Translations under genes and position numbers: made by a program | Assembly (NCBI RefSeq): GCF_039542035.1 | Contig: NZ_BAABHJ010000005.1 | Location: forward strand, 682,001 to 746,000 | Length of the DNA: 64,000 nt | Direction: 5' to 3' | Origin: Actinoallomurus liliacearum | GTDB taxonomy: Bacteria > Actinomycetota > Actinomycetes > Streptosporangiales > Streptosporangiaceae | Notes under the pieces: model-generated | The model's database searches: none | The model's input: the letters and a program-made list of their open reading frames with translations, nothing else | What the model was told of the DNA's origin: nothing | Part shown: piece by piece, positions 41,168 through 49,484 of the stretch | Layout: each line of letters opens with the position of its first letter | Numbering within the stretch: position 1 is the stretch's first letter

Positions 41168-41241
41168 TCCCGCGGTCGTAACAGACCTGAATTACCCATC
41201 CGCGTGAGCGACGCGGGTTTTCAACAGGAGGAAGCAACACC

Positions 41242-41628
41242 ATGGCGAAGCTCAGCACCGACGAGCTGCTCGACGCGTTCAAGGAGATGACCCTTCTCGA
41301 GCTCTCCGAGTTCGTGAAGCAGTTCGAGGACACCTTCGACGTCAAGGCCGCCGCCCCGGTCGCGGTCGCCGCCGCCGCCGGCGTCCCGGGCGCCCCGGCT
41401 GAGGCCGTCGAGGAGAAGGACGAGTTCGACGTCATCCTCGAGGCCGCCGGCGACAAGAAGATCCAGGTCATCAAGGAGGTCCGTGGCCTCACGAGCCTGG
41501 GCCTGAAGGAGGCCAAGGACCTGGTCGACGGCGCGCCGAAGCCGCTGCTGGAGAAGGTCAACAAGGAGACGGCCGACAAGGCCAAGGAGGCCCTGGAGAA
41601 GGCCGGCGCGACGGTCACCGTCAAGTAA
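41242..41628 (+). CDS. rplL: 50S ribosomal protein L7/L12
   Basis: A 128-residue stalk protein. The N-terminal dimer domain (TDELLDAFKEMTLLELSEFV) is joined by an Ala-rich hinge to the C-terminal domain (KKIQVIKEVRGLTSLGLKEA, then KDLVDGAPKPLLEKV). ATG 41242 is preceded by AGGAGGAA. It ends with a terminator; rpoB, which follows directly in many actinobacteria, is displaced here by about 10.8 kb of mce genes. Confidence 0.97.
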   Translation: MAKLSTDELLDAFKEMTLLELSEFVKQFEDTFDVKAAAPVAVAAAAGVPGAPAEAVEEKDEFDVILEAAGDKKIQVIKEVRGLTSLGLKEAKDLVDGAPKPLLEKVNKETADKAKEALEKAGATVTVK

Positions 41629-41666
41629 GGCGTCTTCTCCACGGCGCTTTCTCAGCGCTCTTCGAG

Positions 41667-41696
41667 GGCGGTCACCCTTCCGGGTGGCCGCCTTTC
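41667..41696 (+). terminator. Terminator after rplL
   Basis: GGCGGTCACCC (41667-41677) pairs with GGGTGGCCGCC (41682-41692), loop TTCC, then TTTC. Confidence 0.75.
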
Positions 41697-42086
41697 GGCG
41701 TTACCGGGCGAGGAGGTCGTTCGAAGGTCTTACCTATCAAGCGCTTGGTTGATACGATTCGGGCCCATGTACGTGATCATTTCCAGACCGTCCGTAGACG
41801 TCTGCCGGGCTCCGCCCGCCGGGCATCCTCTTCACAAGTGAACTGTTGGACCGCTAGTCTCATAAGTCGGTTCTGAGTAACGATCTGCTTACAAGGCAAT
41901 CTCCGTCCCAGCGGCGATGGTTTTACCTCTTCCATTCGAGCGAGGGATGACTACGGTAGGTGGACGCGGCACGCACGATGGCCCCCGGCCACTGATCAGT
42001 GGCTCTGTGTGACCCGGCAACGTAACCCATCGGTAACTCGCTCGTTGTACCGGACACCCATGGGCCGGCTGGACGAAAGGTGACGA
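41697..42086. other. Regulatory region of the mce operon
   Basis: No gene is seen in these 390 bases. They hold the KstR2-like palindrome at 41736-41749 and a 12-base palindrome TTCACAAGTGAA at 41831-41842. The base composition is more AT-rich than the surroundings. Confidence 0.55.
41736..41749. promoter_or_regulatory. KstR2-like palindromic operator
   Basis: ATCAAGCGCTTGGT fits AnCAAGnnCTTGnT, the motif recalled for the TetR regulator KstR2 of cholesterol ring degradation. CAAGCGCTTG is a perfect palindrome, flanked by the wider repeat TATCAA/TTGATA. It lies 338 bases upstream of the first mce gene. Other TetR regulators of lipid genes use similar sites. Confidence 0.5.
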
Positions 42087-43109
42087 GTGGGCGTCGAAAT
42101 CAGAGTCGAAGGGCTGACCAAGTCCTTCGGGCGTCAGGTCATCTGGGAGGACGTCACCCTGACGCTGCCCGCCGGTGAGATCTCCGTCCTTCTCGGACCC
42201 TCCGGAACCGGCAAGTCGGTGTTCCTCAAGACGATGGTCGGCCTGCTCAAGCCGGACCGCGGCCACTGCTGGATCGACGGCAAGGACATGCCGAACCTCC
42301 GCGAACACGACATGTACGAGGTGCGGAAGCTGTTCGGCGTCCTGTTCCAGGACGGCGCGCTGTTCGGCTCGATGAACCTTTTCGACAACATCGCCTTCCC
42401 GCTGCGCGAGCACACGCGCAAGTCGGAGTCCGAGGTCCGGCGCATCGTCCTGGAGAAGATGGAGATGGTCGGCCTCGGGGGAGCGCAGAACAAGTTCCCC
42501 GGCGAGATCTCCGGCGGTATGCGCAAACGGGCCGGGCTCGCCCGCGCGCTCGTGCTCGACCCGCAGATCATTCTCTGCGACGAGCCCGACTCCGGCCTGG
42601 ACCCGGTCCGCACGGTCCTGCTGAACCAACTGATCGTCGACCTCAACGCCGAGATCGAGGCGACGATCCTCATCGTCACCCACGACATCAACACCGCCCG
42701 TACGGTGCCGGACAACATCGGCATGCTGTTCCGCCGCGAGCTGGTGATGTTCGGGCCGCGCGAGATGCTGCTGTCGAGCGAGGAGCCGGTGGTCCGGCAG
42801 TTCCTCAACGCGCGCAAGGTCGGCCCGATCGGCATGTCCGAGGAGAAGGACCTGTCCGAGCTGGAGGCCGAGGCCCGCCTCGGCCGCGACCCGGGACCGC
42901 TGCCGCCGATCCCGCCGCAGCTGATGACCAGCGACGGGCGCCTCCGCCGGACCCAGCACGCTCCCGGTGAGTGGCTGCGCGCGCACGGGGTCATTCCGCC
43001 GGACGGCTCGTTCATCGACGAGATGGGCCGCGACTGGCTCGAGGAGTGGCCGCGGTACGTCGCCGCCATGTCGGCCGGTGCCGGACAGCATCCCGAAGGG
43101 GCGCACTGA
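42087..43109 (+). CDS. Mce transporter ATPase (MceG/MlaF-like)
   Basis: A 340-residue ABC ATPase that powers Mce lipid import. Walker A GPSGTGKS is at residues 37-44, the signature SGGMRKRAGLARAL near 141 and Walker B ILCDEPDSGLDPVRT near 163. The C-terminal extension of about 90 residues after the ATPase fold (rich in Pro/Arg) is typical of MceG/Mkl. GTG 42087 follows GAAAGGTGACGA. Its stop shares a base with the YrbE-A ATG (TGATG). In mycobacteria MceG is encoded apart from mce clusters; here it leads the operon, as in other actinomycetes. Confidence 0.94.
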   Translation: MGVEIRVEGLTKSFGRQVIWEDVTLTLPAGEISVLLGPSGTGKSVFLKTMVGLLKPDRGHCWIDGKDMPNLREHDMYEVRKLFGVLFQDGALFGSMNLFDNIAFPLREHTRKSESEVRRIVLEKMEMVGLGGAQNKFPGEISGGMRKRAGLARALVLDPQIILCDEPDSGLDPVRTVLLNQLIVDLNAEIEATILIVTHDINTARTVPDNIGMLFRRELVMFGPREMLLSSEEPVVRQFLNARKVGPIGMSEEKDLSELEAEARLGRDPGPLPPIPPQLMTSDGRLRRTQHAPGEWLRAHGVIPPDGSFIDEMGRDWLEEWPRYVAAMSAGAGQHPEGAH

Positions 43110-43903
43110 TGGCGCGCGCCGGCAAGGTGGCCGACGGCGTCGCCAACGCCACGCTGCGCGAGCCCGGTCGCTTCTTCGCCCTGTCGCTGGACACCTTCCG
43201 GGCGTTGTTCAAATGGCCGTTCCAGTGGCAGGAGTTCCTGCAGCAGGCGTGGTTCATCGTCAGCGTCACGGTGGCGCCCACCATCATGGTCGCCATCCCG
43301 TTCGGCGCGATCCTGTCGTTGCAGGTCGGCAACCTGATCCGGCAGCTCGGCGCGCAGTCCCAGACCGGCTCGACGGCGGTGCTGGCGATCGTCCGGGAGG
43401 CCAGCCCGATCGTGACGGCCCTGCTGATCGCGGCGGCGGCCGGCTCGGCGATCTGCGCGGACCTGGGCGCCCGGAAGATCCGCGAGGAGATCGACGCGAT
43501 GGAGGTGCTCGGCATCAACCCGCTGCACCGCCTCGTGGTGCCGCGCGTGCTGGCCTGCGCGTTCGTCGGGCTCTTCCTCAACGGCATCGTCTCGGTCGTC
43601 GGCATCGCCGGCGGCTACGTCTTCAACGTCATGCTGCAGGGCGGCACGCCCGGCGCGTACATCGCCTCGTTCAGCGGCCTGGCGCAGCTCTCCGACCTGT
43701 ACCAGGCCGAGGTGAAGGCGGTGGTGTTCGGCATCACCGCCGCGCTCGTCGCCTCGTACAAGGGCCTGACCGCCTCCGGCGGCCCGAAGGGCGTCGGTGA
43801 CGCGGTGAACCAGACCGTGGTCATCGCGGCGATGGCCCTGTTCGTGGAGAACTTCGTGCTCAGCGCGCTGTACTTCCAGCTCGTCCCGCAGAAGGGCATG
43901 TGA
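43109..43903 (+). CDS. Mce-associated permease YrbE-A
   Basis: A 264-residue MlaE/YrbE-type permease with about five to six helices. Family signs are FQWQEFLQQAWFIVSVTVAP, GSTAVLAIVREASPIVTALL, the conserved ADLGARKIREEIDAMEVLGI (coupling helix with the E-E-I-D-A-M motif) and PRVLACAFVGLFLNGIVSVV. It pairs with YrbE-B in the inner membrane and is coupled to its neighbours by overlapping codons. Confidence 0.94.
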   Translation: MARAGKVADGVANATLREPGRFFALSLDTFRALFKWPFQWQEFLQQAWFIVSVTVAPTIMVAIPFGAILSLQVGNLIRQLGAQSQTGSTAVLAIVREASPIVTALLIAAAAGSAICADLGARKIREEIDAMEVLGINPLHRLVVPRVLACAFVGLFLNGIVSVVGIAGGYVFNVMLQGGTPGAYIASFSGLAQLSDLYQAEVKAVVFGITAALVASYKGLTASGGPKGVGDAVNQTVVIAAMALFVENFVLSALYFQLVPQKGM

Positions 43904-44754
43904 TGGCGGCCGGCACCTGGGGCGGGTTCCGCACCGCCAAGCGCGTCATCGACGCTCCGCTGGAGCGCCTGGAGGGCTTCGGCCACCAGATGGCGTTCTA
44001 CGTACGGGCGTTCGCGTGGGTCTGGCGGGTCGTCCTGCGCTACAAGAAGGAGGTCGTCCGGCTGCTCGCCGAGGTCAGCCTCGGCACCGGCGGCCTGGCC
44101 GTCATGGGCGGCAGCGTGGCGATCGTCGGCTTCATGACCTTCTTCACCGGTACCGAGGTCGGCCTGCAGGGCTACAACGCCCTGAACCAGATCGGCAGCG
44201 CCGCCTTCAGCGGCTTCGTCTCGGCGTACTTCAACACGCGCGAGCTGGCCCCCACGGTGTCCGCGCTGGCGCTGTCGGCCACGGTCGGCTGCGGCTTCAC
44301 CGCTCAGCTCGGCGCCATGCGGATCAGCGACGAGATCGACGCGCTCGAGGTCATGGGCGTGCCATCGCTGCCGTTCCTGGTGACGACGCGACTGGTGGCC
44401 GGCATGCTCGCCGTGATCCCGCTGTACGTCATCGGCCTGCTGGCGTCGTTCGTCGCCACCCGGCTGATGGTGACCGTGTCGTTCGGCCAGTCCAGCGGCA
44501 CGTACGACCACTACTTCTACCTGTTCCTCCCACCCCACGACGTCCTGTGGTCGTTCGGGAAGGTCCTGGTCTTCGCGATCCTCGTCATGCTGATCCACTG
44601 CTACTACGGCTTCAACGCCAGCGGCGGACCGGCCGGCGTGGGCCTGGCGGTCGGCCGCGCCGTCCGTACGAGCCTCGTGGTCGTCAACATCGTGGACCTG
44701 CTCATGGGGATGGCGATCTGGGGCGCGACCACGAGCGTACGGATCGCCGGCTGA
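43903..44754 (+). CDS. Mce-associated permease YrbE-B
   Basis: A 283-residue second MlaE/YrbE permease. It has GFGHQMAFYVRAFAWVWRVV, the coupling motif GAMRISDEIDALEVMGVPSL and LVTTRLVAGMLAVIPLYVIG. ATG 43903 (TGATG overlap) is used; GTG 43900 is one codon earlier. It ends 50 bases before MceA. Confidence 0.94.
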   Translation: MAAGTWGGFRTAKRVIDAPLERLEGFGHQMAFYVRAFAWVWRVVLRYKKEVVRLLAEVSLGTGGLAVMGGSVAIVGFMTFFTGTEVGLQGYNALNQIGSAAFSGFVSAYFNTRELAPTVSALALSATVGCGFTAQLGAMRISDEIDALEVMGVPSLPFLVTTRLVAGMLAVIPLYVIGLLASFVATRLMVTVSFGQSSGTYDHYFYLFLPPHDVLWSFGKVLVFAILVMLIHCYYGFNASGGPAGVGLAVGRAVRTSLVVVNIVDLLMGMAIWGATTSVRIAG

Positions 44755-44804
44755 GACGAGAGGTGTGAGTGCGCGATGACGATTGCTGAGCCGGGGGAGG
44801 ACTC

Positions 44805-46112
44805 ATGAGCTACACCCCGCCCTTCGGCTCGTGGTCCGAGCGGCTGCGCTACCGCCTGTACGGGCTGGCGTTCGTACTGGTGGTCCTCCTGCTCGTCGTG
44901 CTCATGGTGATGCAGTACAACAAGGCGTTCACGCCCGTCTACCACGTCACCGTCGACAGCGACCGGGCCGGCCTGCAGCTGGTCCCGCACTCCGACGTGA
45001 AGGTCCGCGGCCTGATCGTCGGGGAGGTCAGGAAGATCCGCCAGACGCAGAACGGCGCGGCGATCGACCTGGCGATCGACCCCGGTAAGGCCCGGCTGAT
45101 CCCGGCGGCCTCCTCGGCGCGGATGCTGCCCAAGACGGTGTTCGGCGAGAAGTTCGTCGACATCGTCCCCCCGGCGGGCACGCTCGGCGGCCGTCACCTG
45201 AAGAACGGCGACGTCATCCCGCAGGACCGCTCCACCACCGCCGTGGAGGTCAACCAGGTCCTCAACGACGTGATGCCGATCCTCGACGAGGTCGAGCCGG
45301 CCAAGCTCAACGCCACTCTGAACGCCCTGGCCACCGCGCTGCAGGGCCGCGGCGACCAGATCGGTCAGATGCTCGTCGACGCCGACGACTACCTCAAGCG
45401 GCTCAACCCGCACCTGCCCACCGTCATCCACGACCTGCGACAGCTCGCCGTCGTCAGCGACAACCTGAACGGCGCCGCGCCGGACCTGATCTCGATCATG
45501 CAGAACCTCCAGACGACGAACCGCACGATCGTCGACAAGGAGCCCCAGCTCGTCGCGGCGCTCGACAAGGGCATCGGCCTCACCGGCCAGGCCACGGAGT
45601 TCACCGCCGACAACGAGCCCCGCCTCGTCGGGGCGATGATCGCCAACCGGAAGGCGCTCGCGCTGGTGGCCAAGTACTCCCCGGGCGTGCCGTGCGTGTT
45701 CCAGGGCATGGCCAAGCTGACGCCCCGGCTGATCGACGCGATGGGCGGCCGCCAGCCGGGCGTGCACGTCACGCTGGAGCTGGTCAAGCCGCGTCCCGGG
45801 TACAAGCCGGGACTGGACCGCCCGGAGTTCAAGGACTACCGCAATCCCCGCTGCTACGGCCTGCCGAACCCGAAGGTGCCGTTCCCGCAGTACCAGGAGC
45901 TCGACGGGACCGAGGACGACCAGTGGTGGGCGGGCGGCGCGGGCCGCTCCCTGTCGAGCGTCCTGGTCAAGCCGGGCAGCTCCACGGACGACGACTCGCT
46001 GCTCAAGAGCCTGATGGGACCGGCCATGGGCACCAGCGCCGGCCAGGTCTCCGACCTCGCCACGCTGCTGTACAAGCCCGCCGCCAACGGAATGGTGGTG
46101 ACCGTCAAGTGA
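44805..46112 (+). CDS. Mce family protein MceA
   Basis: A 435-residue Mce protein. One N-terminal helix (YGLAFVLVVLLLVVLMVM, about 20-37) anchors it; the MlaD/MCE domain follows (VYHVTVDSDRAGLQLVPHSD, then VKVRGLIVGEVRKI). A long helical part (about 150-300) builds the tunnel, and the C-terminus has MceA-type PRFxYKPGLDRPEFKDYRNP-like sequence (GYKPGLDRPEFKDYRNPRCY) and GLPNPKVPFP. It forms the substrate-conducting complex with the other Mce subunits. The stop overlaps the next start (GTGA). Confidence 0.92.
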   Translation: MSYTPPFGSWSERLRYRLYGLAFVLVVLLLVVLMVMQYNKAFTPVYHVTVDSDRAGLQLVPHSDVKVRGLIVGEVRKIRQTQNGAAIDLAIDPGKARLIPAASSARMLPKTVFGEKFVDIVPPAGTLGGRHLKNGDVIPQDRSTTAVEVNQVLNDVMPILDEVEPAKLNATLNALATALQGRGDQIGQMLVDADDYLKRLNPHLPTVIHDLRQLAVVSDNLNGAAPDLISIMQNLQTTNRTIVDKEPQLVAALDKGIGLTGQATEFTADNEPRLVGAMIANRKALALVAKYSPGVPCVFQGMAKLTPRLIDAMGGRQPGVHVTLELVKPRPGYKPGLDRPEFKDYRNPRCYGLPNPKVPFPQYQELDGTEDDQWWAGGAGRSLSSVLVKPGSSTDDDSLLKSLMGPAMGTSAGQVSDLATLLYKPAANGMVVTVK

Positions 46113-47128
46113 AGACCACCTCGGCGGCGATCAAGCTGATCATCTTCGCGGTGATCGCCACGCTCGCCACGGCGGTGCTCGCCGTCACCATCTCCAACAC
46201 CCAGTTCGTGCCGAGCCGGAACTACAACCTGATCTTCACGGACGCGGCGGGGCTCAACACCGGCGACGAGGTCCGGATCGCCGGCGTGCGCGTCGGAGAG
46301 GTCAAGGGGATCAAGCTCTACCAGGGGCACTTGGCCAAGGTCACGGTCTCCGTGGTCGACGACCAGACCCTGCCCCGCAGCACGCAGGCCCAGCTGCGGT
46401 ACCGCAACCTGATGGGCCAGCGGTACATCTCGCTGACCGAGGGCTCCGGGCAGGGCGGCACGCTGCCGACCGGCGGGACGATCCCGAAGGAGCAGACCCA
46501 GCCGGCGCTGGACCTGACCGCGCTGTTCAACGGCTTCCGGCCGCTGCTGCGGGCCATCAAGCCGCAGGACGTCAACCAGCTCGCGTACCAGATCATCCAG
46601 GTGCTGCAGGGCGAGGGCGGGACCGTCAACGGGCTGCTCGCGCACGTCGCCTCCCTGACCGAGACCCTCGGCAACCGCGACGAGGTCATCGGCCGGGTGA
46701 TCGACAACCTCGACAAGGTGATCGCCACCATCGACTCGCGCGACGAGGAGGTCTCCGGGCTCATCACCAACCTGAAGAGCCTGGTGTCCGGGCTGTCCGG
46801 CGACCGGCACGCGATCGGCGAGTCGCTGGTCAGCGTCAACCAGCTCATCTACACGACCAACGGCCTGCTCACGGACGTGCGCCCGTCGGTCAAGGCCGAC
46901 ATCGCCACGCTCGGCCACCTGTCGAAGGTGCTCGCGGCCAACGGCGGCGAGCTGGACAAGGCGTTCGCCGCGATGCCGACCAACTTCATGCTGCTCGACC
47001 GGGCCGCCTCCTACGGCTCCTGGTTCAACTTCTACCTGTGCAGTCTGGACGCGCGGATCGGGCTGCCGGGCCAGGTCTCCTTCAACACTCCGCAGATCCT
47101 GAACGAGAGTCCCCGATGCAAGGGGTGA
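46109..47128 (+). CDS. Mce family protein MceB
   Basis: A 339-residue Mce protein. One N-terminal helix (about 7-27) precedes the MCE domain with YNLIFTDAAGLNTGDEVRIA and GVRVGEVKGIKLYQGH. The C-terminal end SYGSWFNFYLCSLDARIGLP and the final PRCKG are typical of MceB, with two cysteines likely to pair. It starts with GTG overlapping the MceA stop and lacks a signal peptidase site. Confidence 0.9.
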   Translation: MKTTSAAIKLIIFAVIATLATAVLAVTISNTQFVPSRNYNLIFTDAAGLNTGDEVRIAGVRVGEVKGIKLYQGHLAKVTVSVVDDQTLPRSTQAQLRYRNLMGQRYISLTEGSGQGGTLPTGGTIPKEQTQPALDLTALFNGFRPLLRAIKPQDVNQLAYQIIQVLQGEGGTVNGLLAHVASLTETLGNRDEVIGRVIDNLDKVIATIDSRDEEVSGLITNLKSLVSGLSGDRHAIGESLVSVNQLIYTTNGLLTDVRPSVKADIATLGHLSKVLAANGGELDKAFAAMPTNFMLLDRAASYGSWFNFYLCSLDARIGLPGQVSFNTPQILNESPRCKG

Positions 47129-47164
47129 TCAGGTGAACGAGGCAGCGACGAGGGGAGTGGAACG

Positions 47165-48208
47165 GTGAGAGTCTCCTTCCGGGACCGGGACCCCCTGACG
47201 ATGGGGATCATCGGCATGTCGTCGGTGGCCCTCCTCGTGTTCGCGGCGTTCAACCTGACGCTCCTCGAGGGCGGGACGACGTACCACGCGGCGTTCACCG
47301 AGGCCAGCGGCCTCAAGCCGAACGAAGAGGTGCGCGTCGCCGGCGTCAAGGTCGGCAAGGTCAAGAGCGTCGCGCTGGAGGGCGACCACGTGCGGGTCGG
47401 CTTCACCGCCGGCTCCCACGTCCGCTTCGGCACCCAGTCGCAGGTCCGGATCAAGATCTCCACGTTGCTGGGCGCGCACTACCTCGAGGTCGATCCGAGG
47501 GGCGACCGCCGCCAGTCGCCGCACACCGAGATCCCCACCTCGCGCACCGCCCCGTCGTACGAGGTCGTCCCCGCCCTGCAGGACCTGTCCGGACAGCTCC
47601 AGAAGATCGACGTCCCGCAGCTCGCCACGGCGCTGGACACCCTGAACCAGACGCTGCAGTACTCCCCGGACAACGTACGCCGGACGCTGAGCGGCCTGCA
47701 GAAGATCTCCCGGGCCATCTCCTCCCGCGACGACGAGCTGACCGGCCTCCTCGGCCACACCCGGAGCCTCACCGGCCTGCTGGCCGACCGCAGCGGCGAC
47801 CTCGCGCAGCTGGTGTCGAGCGGCGGCCTGCTGCTGCAGGAGCTCAACGACCGGCGGCAGGTGATCACTTCGCTGCTGTCCGGCACGGTCAGCCTCTCGA
47901 ACCAGATCACCGGGACGATCGAGGAGAACCGCGCCACGCTGAACCCCGCGATGCGGCACCTGCACAGCGTCGTGAACATCCTGCTGCGCAACCAGAACAA
48001 CCTCGACAAGGCGGTCAAGACCCTGGGTCCCTTCGTCAGCGTCTCGGCCGACGCCACCGCCCAGGGCCGGTGGTTCGACGGTTACCTGCAGAACCTGATC
48101 CCGCTCCCGATCGCGATCGGCCCGGCCCAGCCGGCGACCGGTGGCGACGCGAGCGGGTCCGGCAAGCGCACGCCCAGCGGTACGCCCACGTCCGGCACGG
48201 GCCGTTGA
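47165..48208 (+). CDS. Mce family protein MceC
   Basis: A 347-residue Mce protein. A helix at about 12-33 precedes the MCE domain (YHAAFTEASGLKPNEEVRVA, then GVKVGKVKSVALEGDHVRVG). The helical part has VSLSNQITGTIEENRATLNP and ends GRWFDGYLQNLIPLPIAIGP, the MceC pattern, followed by a Gly/Ser/Thr tail. GTG 47165 is 36 bases after the MceB stop. A separate MceD gene is not found after it. Confidence 0.88.
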   Translation: MRVSFRDRDPLTMGIIGMSSVALLVFAAFNLTLLEGGTTYHAAFTEASGLKPNEEVRVAGVKVGKVKSVALEGDHVRVGFTAGSHVRFGTQSQVRIKISTLLGAHYLEVDPRGDRRQSPHTEIPTSRTAPSYEVVPALQDLSGQLQKIDVPQLATALDTLNQTLQYSPDNVRRTLSGLQKISRAISSRDDELTGLLGHTRSLTGLLADRSGDLAQLVSSGGLLLQELNDRRQVITSLLSGTVSLSNQITGTIEENRATLNPAMRHLHSVVNILLRNQNNLDKAVKTLGPFVSVSADATAQGRWFDGYLQNLIPLPIAIGPAQPATGGDASGSGKRTPSGTPTSGTGR

Positions 48209-48209
48209 G

Positions 48210-49484
48210 ATGAGAGGTACGTACGAGGTGTCTCGATCGGAGCGGCCGGCGCGCGGCCGAGCGGCGCGGATCGTTGCGACGGCGCTCACGCTCACCGCCG
48301 CCGTCTCGGGCTGTACGTTCCGGGGCGTGTCGAACATGCCGCTGCCCGGCGGTATCGACACCGGCTCCGACGCGTACGACGTGAAGATCGTCTTTTCGAA
48401 CGTCCTGGACCTGGTGCCGCAGTCGCAGTGCCGCGTCAACGACGTCCCGGTCGGCCGGATCACCAGGATCCGCCTGGTGAACTGGAACGCCGAGGTCACC
48501 TGCCGGCTGCGGCGCTCGGCCGACCTGCCGGCCAACGCCGTCGCCACGATCTCCCAGACCAGCCTCCTCGGCGAGAAGTTCGTGGCGCTGTCCGCGCCAC
48601 AGGGACAGACGCCCCAGGGGAGGCTGACGCAGGGCGCGGAGATCCCCCTCGACCGCACCACCCGCGACACCGAGGTCGAGGAGGTGCTGTCGGCGATGTC
48701 CATGCTGGTCACCGGCGGCGGCCTCGAGCAGATCTCCACGATCAACCACGAGCTGAACGCCGCGATGCAGGGCCGCACCACGCAGATGCGCGACCTCCTG
48801 GACCGCGTCAACGTCTTCGTCGGCACCCTCGACCGGCAGAAGGCGCAGATCGTCACCACGATCGAGAAGGTCGACCGGCTCGCCGCCACGCTCGCCCGGC
48901 ACAACCAGACGATCGCCGACACGATCGACAGCACCGGCCCCGCGGTGAAGATCCTCGCCGCGCAGCGGCAGGACCTCACCAAGCTCCTGGTCAACATGGA
49001 CCGGCTCGGCACCGTGGCGACCCGGGTGATCAACCGGTCGCACGACGACACGGTCGCCAACCTCAAGGACCTGCAGACGGTGCTGCAGAACACCGACAAG
49101 GCCAGCAACGTCATCCCGAAGATCCTGGGCGGCCTGTTCACGTTCCCGTTCCCGCAGACGGTCTCCCAGGCGCTCAAGGGCGACTACGGCAACCTGTTCG
49201 CCACCCTGGACCTCGACGTCGGGAACATCGCGCACAACTTCCTGACCGGGACCGCCCTGGAAGGGGCCGTGAAGGGCGCTGAGAAGCTCCAGGCGTCCCT
49301 GCCGGCCCCGCACACGAGCGTTCCGGACAACCCTCTGGGCGTCCTCCCAGAGGGCGGCTCAAGCGCCGGTACGAATCAGAGCGGCTCGCAGCAGGGCGGC
49401 GGCGGCATCCTGCCACCCCTCGGAATGGGCGGCGGTGCCCCGGGTGACGACCTGGGCGCCCTGCTGAGCGGAGGCACCGCATGA
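48210..49484 (+). CDS. Mce lipoprotein MceE (LprK-like)
   Basis: A 424-residue lipoprotein. The signal peptide ends in a lipobox, AAVSGC (Cys about 33), followed by TFRGVSNMPLPGG, as in LprK. The MCE domain follows (VFSNVLDLVPQSQCRVNDVP, then VGRITRIRLVNWNAEV). The helical part ends near residue 370 and a Gly/Ser/Gln-rich tail (SGSQQGGGG) follows. Anchoring by lipid instead of a helix is the MceE hallmark. Its stop overlaps the next ATG. Confidence 0.92.
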   Translation: MRGTYEVSRSERPARGRAARIVATALTLTAAVSGCTFRGVSNMPLPGGIDTGSDAYDVKIVFSNVLDLVPQSQCRVNDVPVGRITRIRLVNWNAEVTCRLRRSADLPANAVATISQTSLLGEKFVALSAPQGQTPQGRLTQGAEIPLDRTTRDTEVEEVLSAMSMLVTGGGLEQISTINHELNAAMQGRTTQMRDLLDRVNVFVGTLDRQKAQIVTTIEKVDRLAATLARHNQTIADTIDSTGPAVKILAAQRQDLTKLLVNMDRLGTVATRVINRSHDDTVANLKDLQTVLQNTDKASNVIPKILGGLFTFPFPQTVSQALKGDYGNLFATLDLDVGNIAHNFLTGTALEGAVKGAEKLQASLPAPHTSVPDNPLGVLPEGGSSAGTNQSGSQQGGGGILPPLGMGGGAPGDDLGALLSGGTA

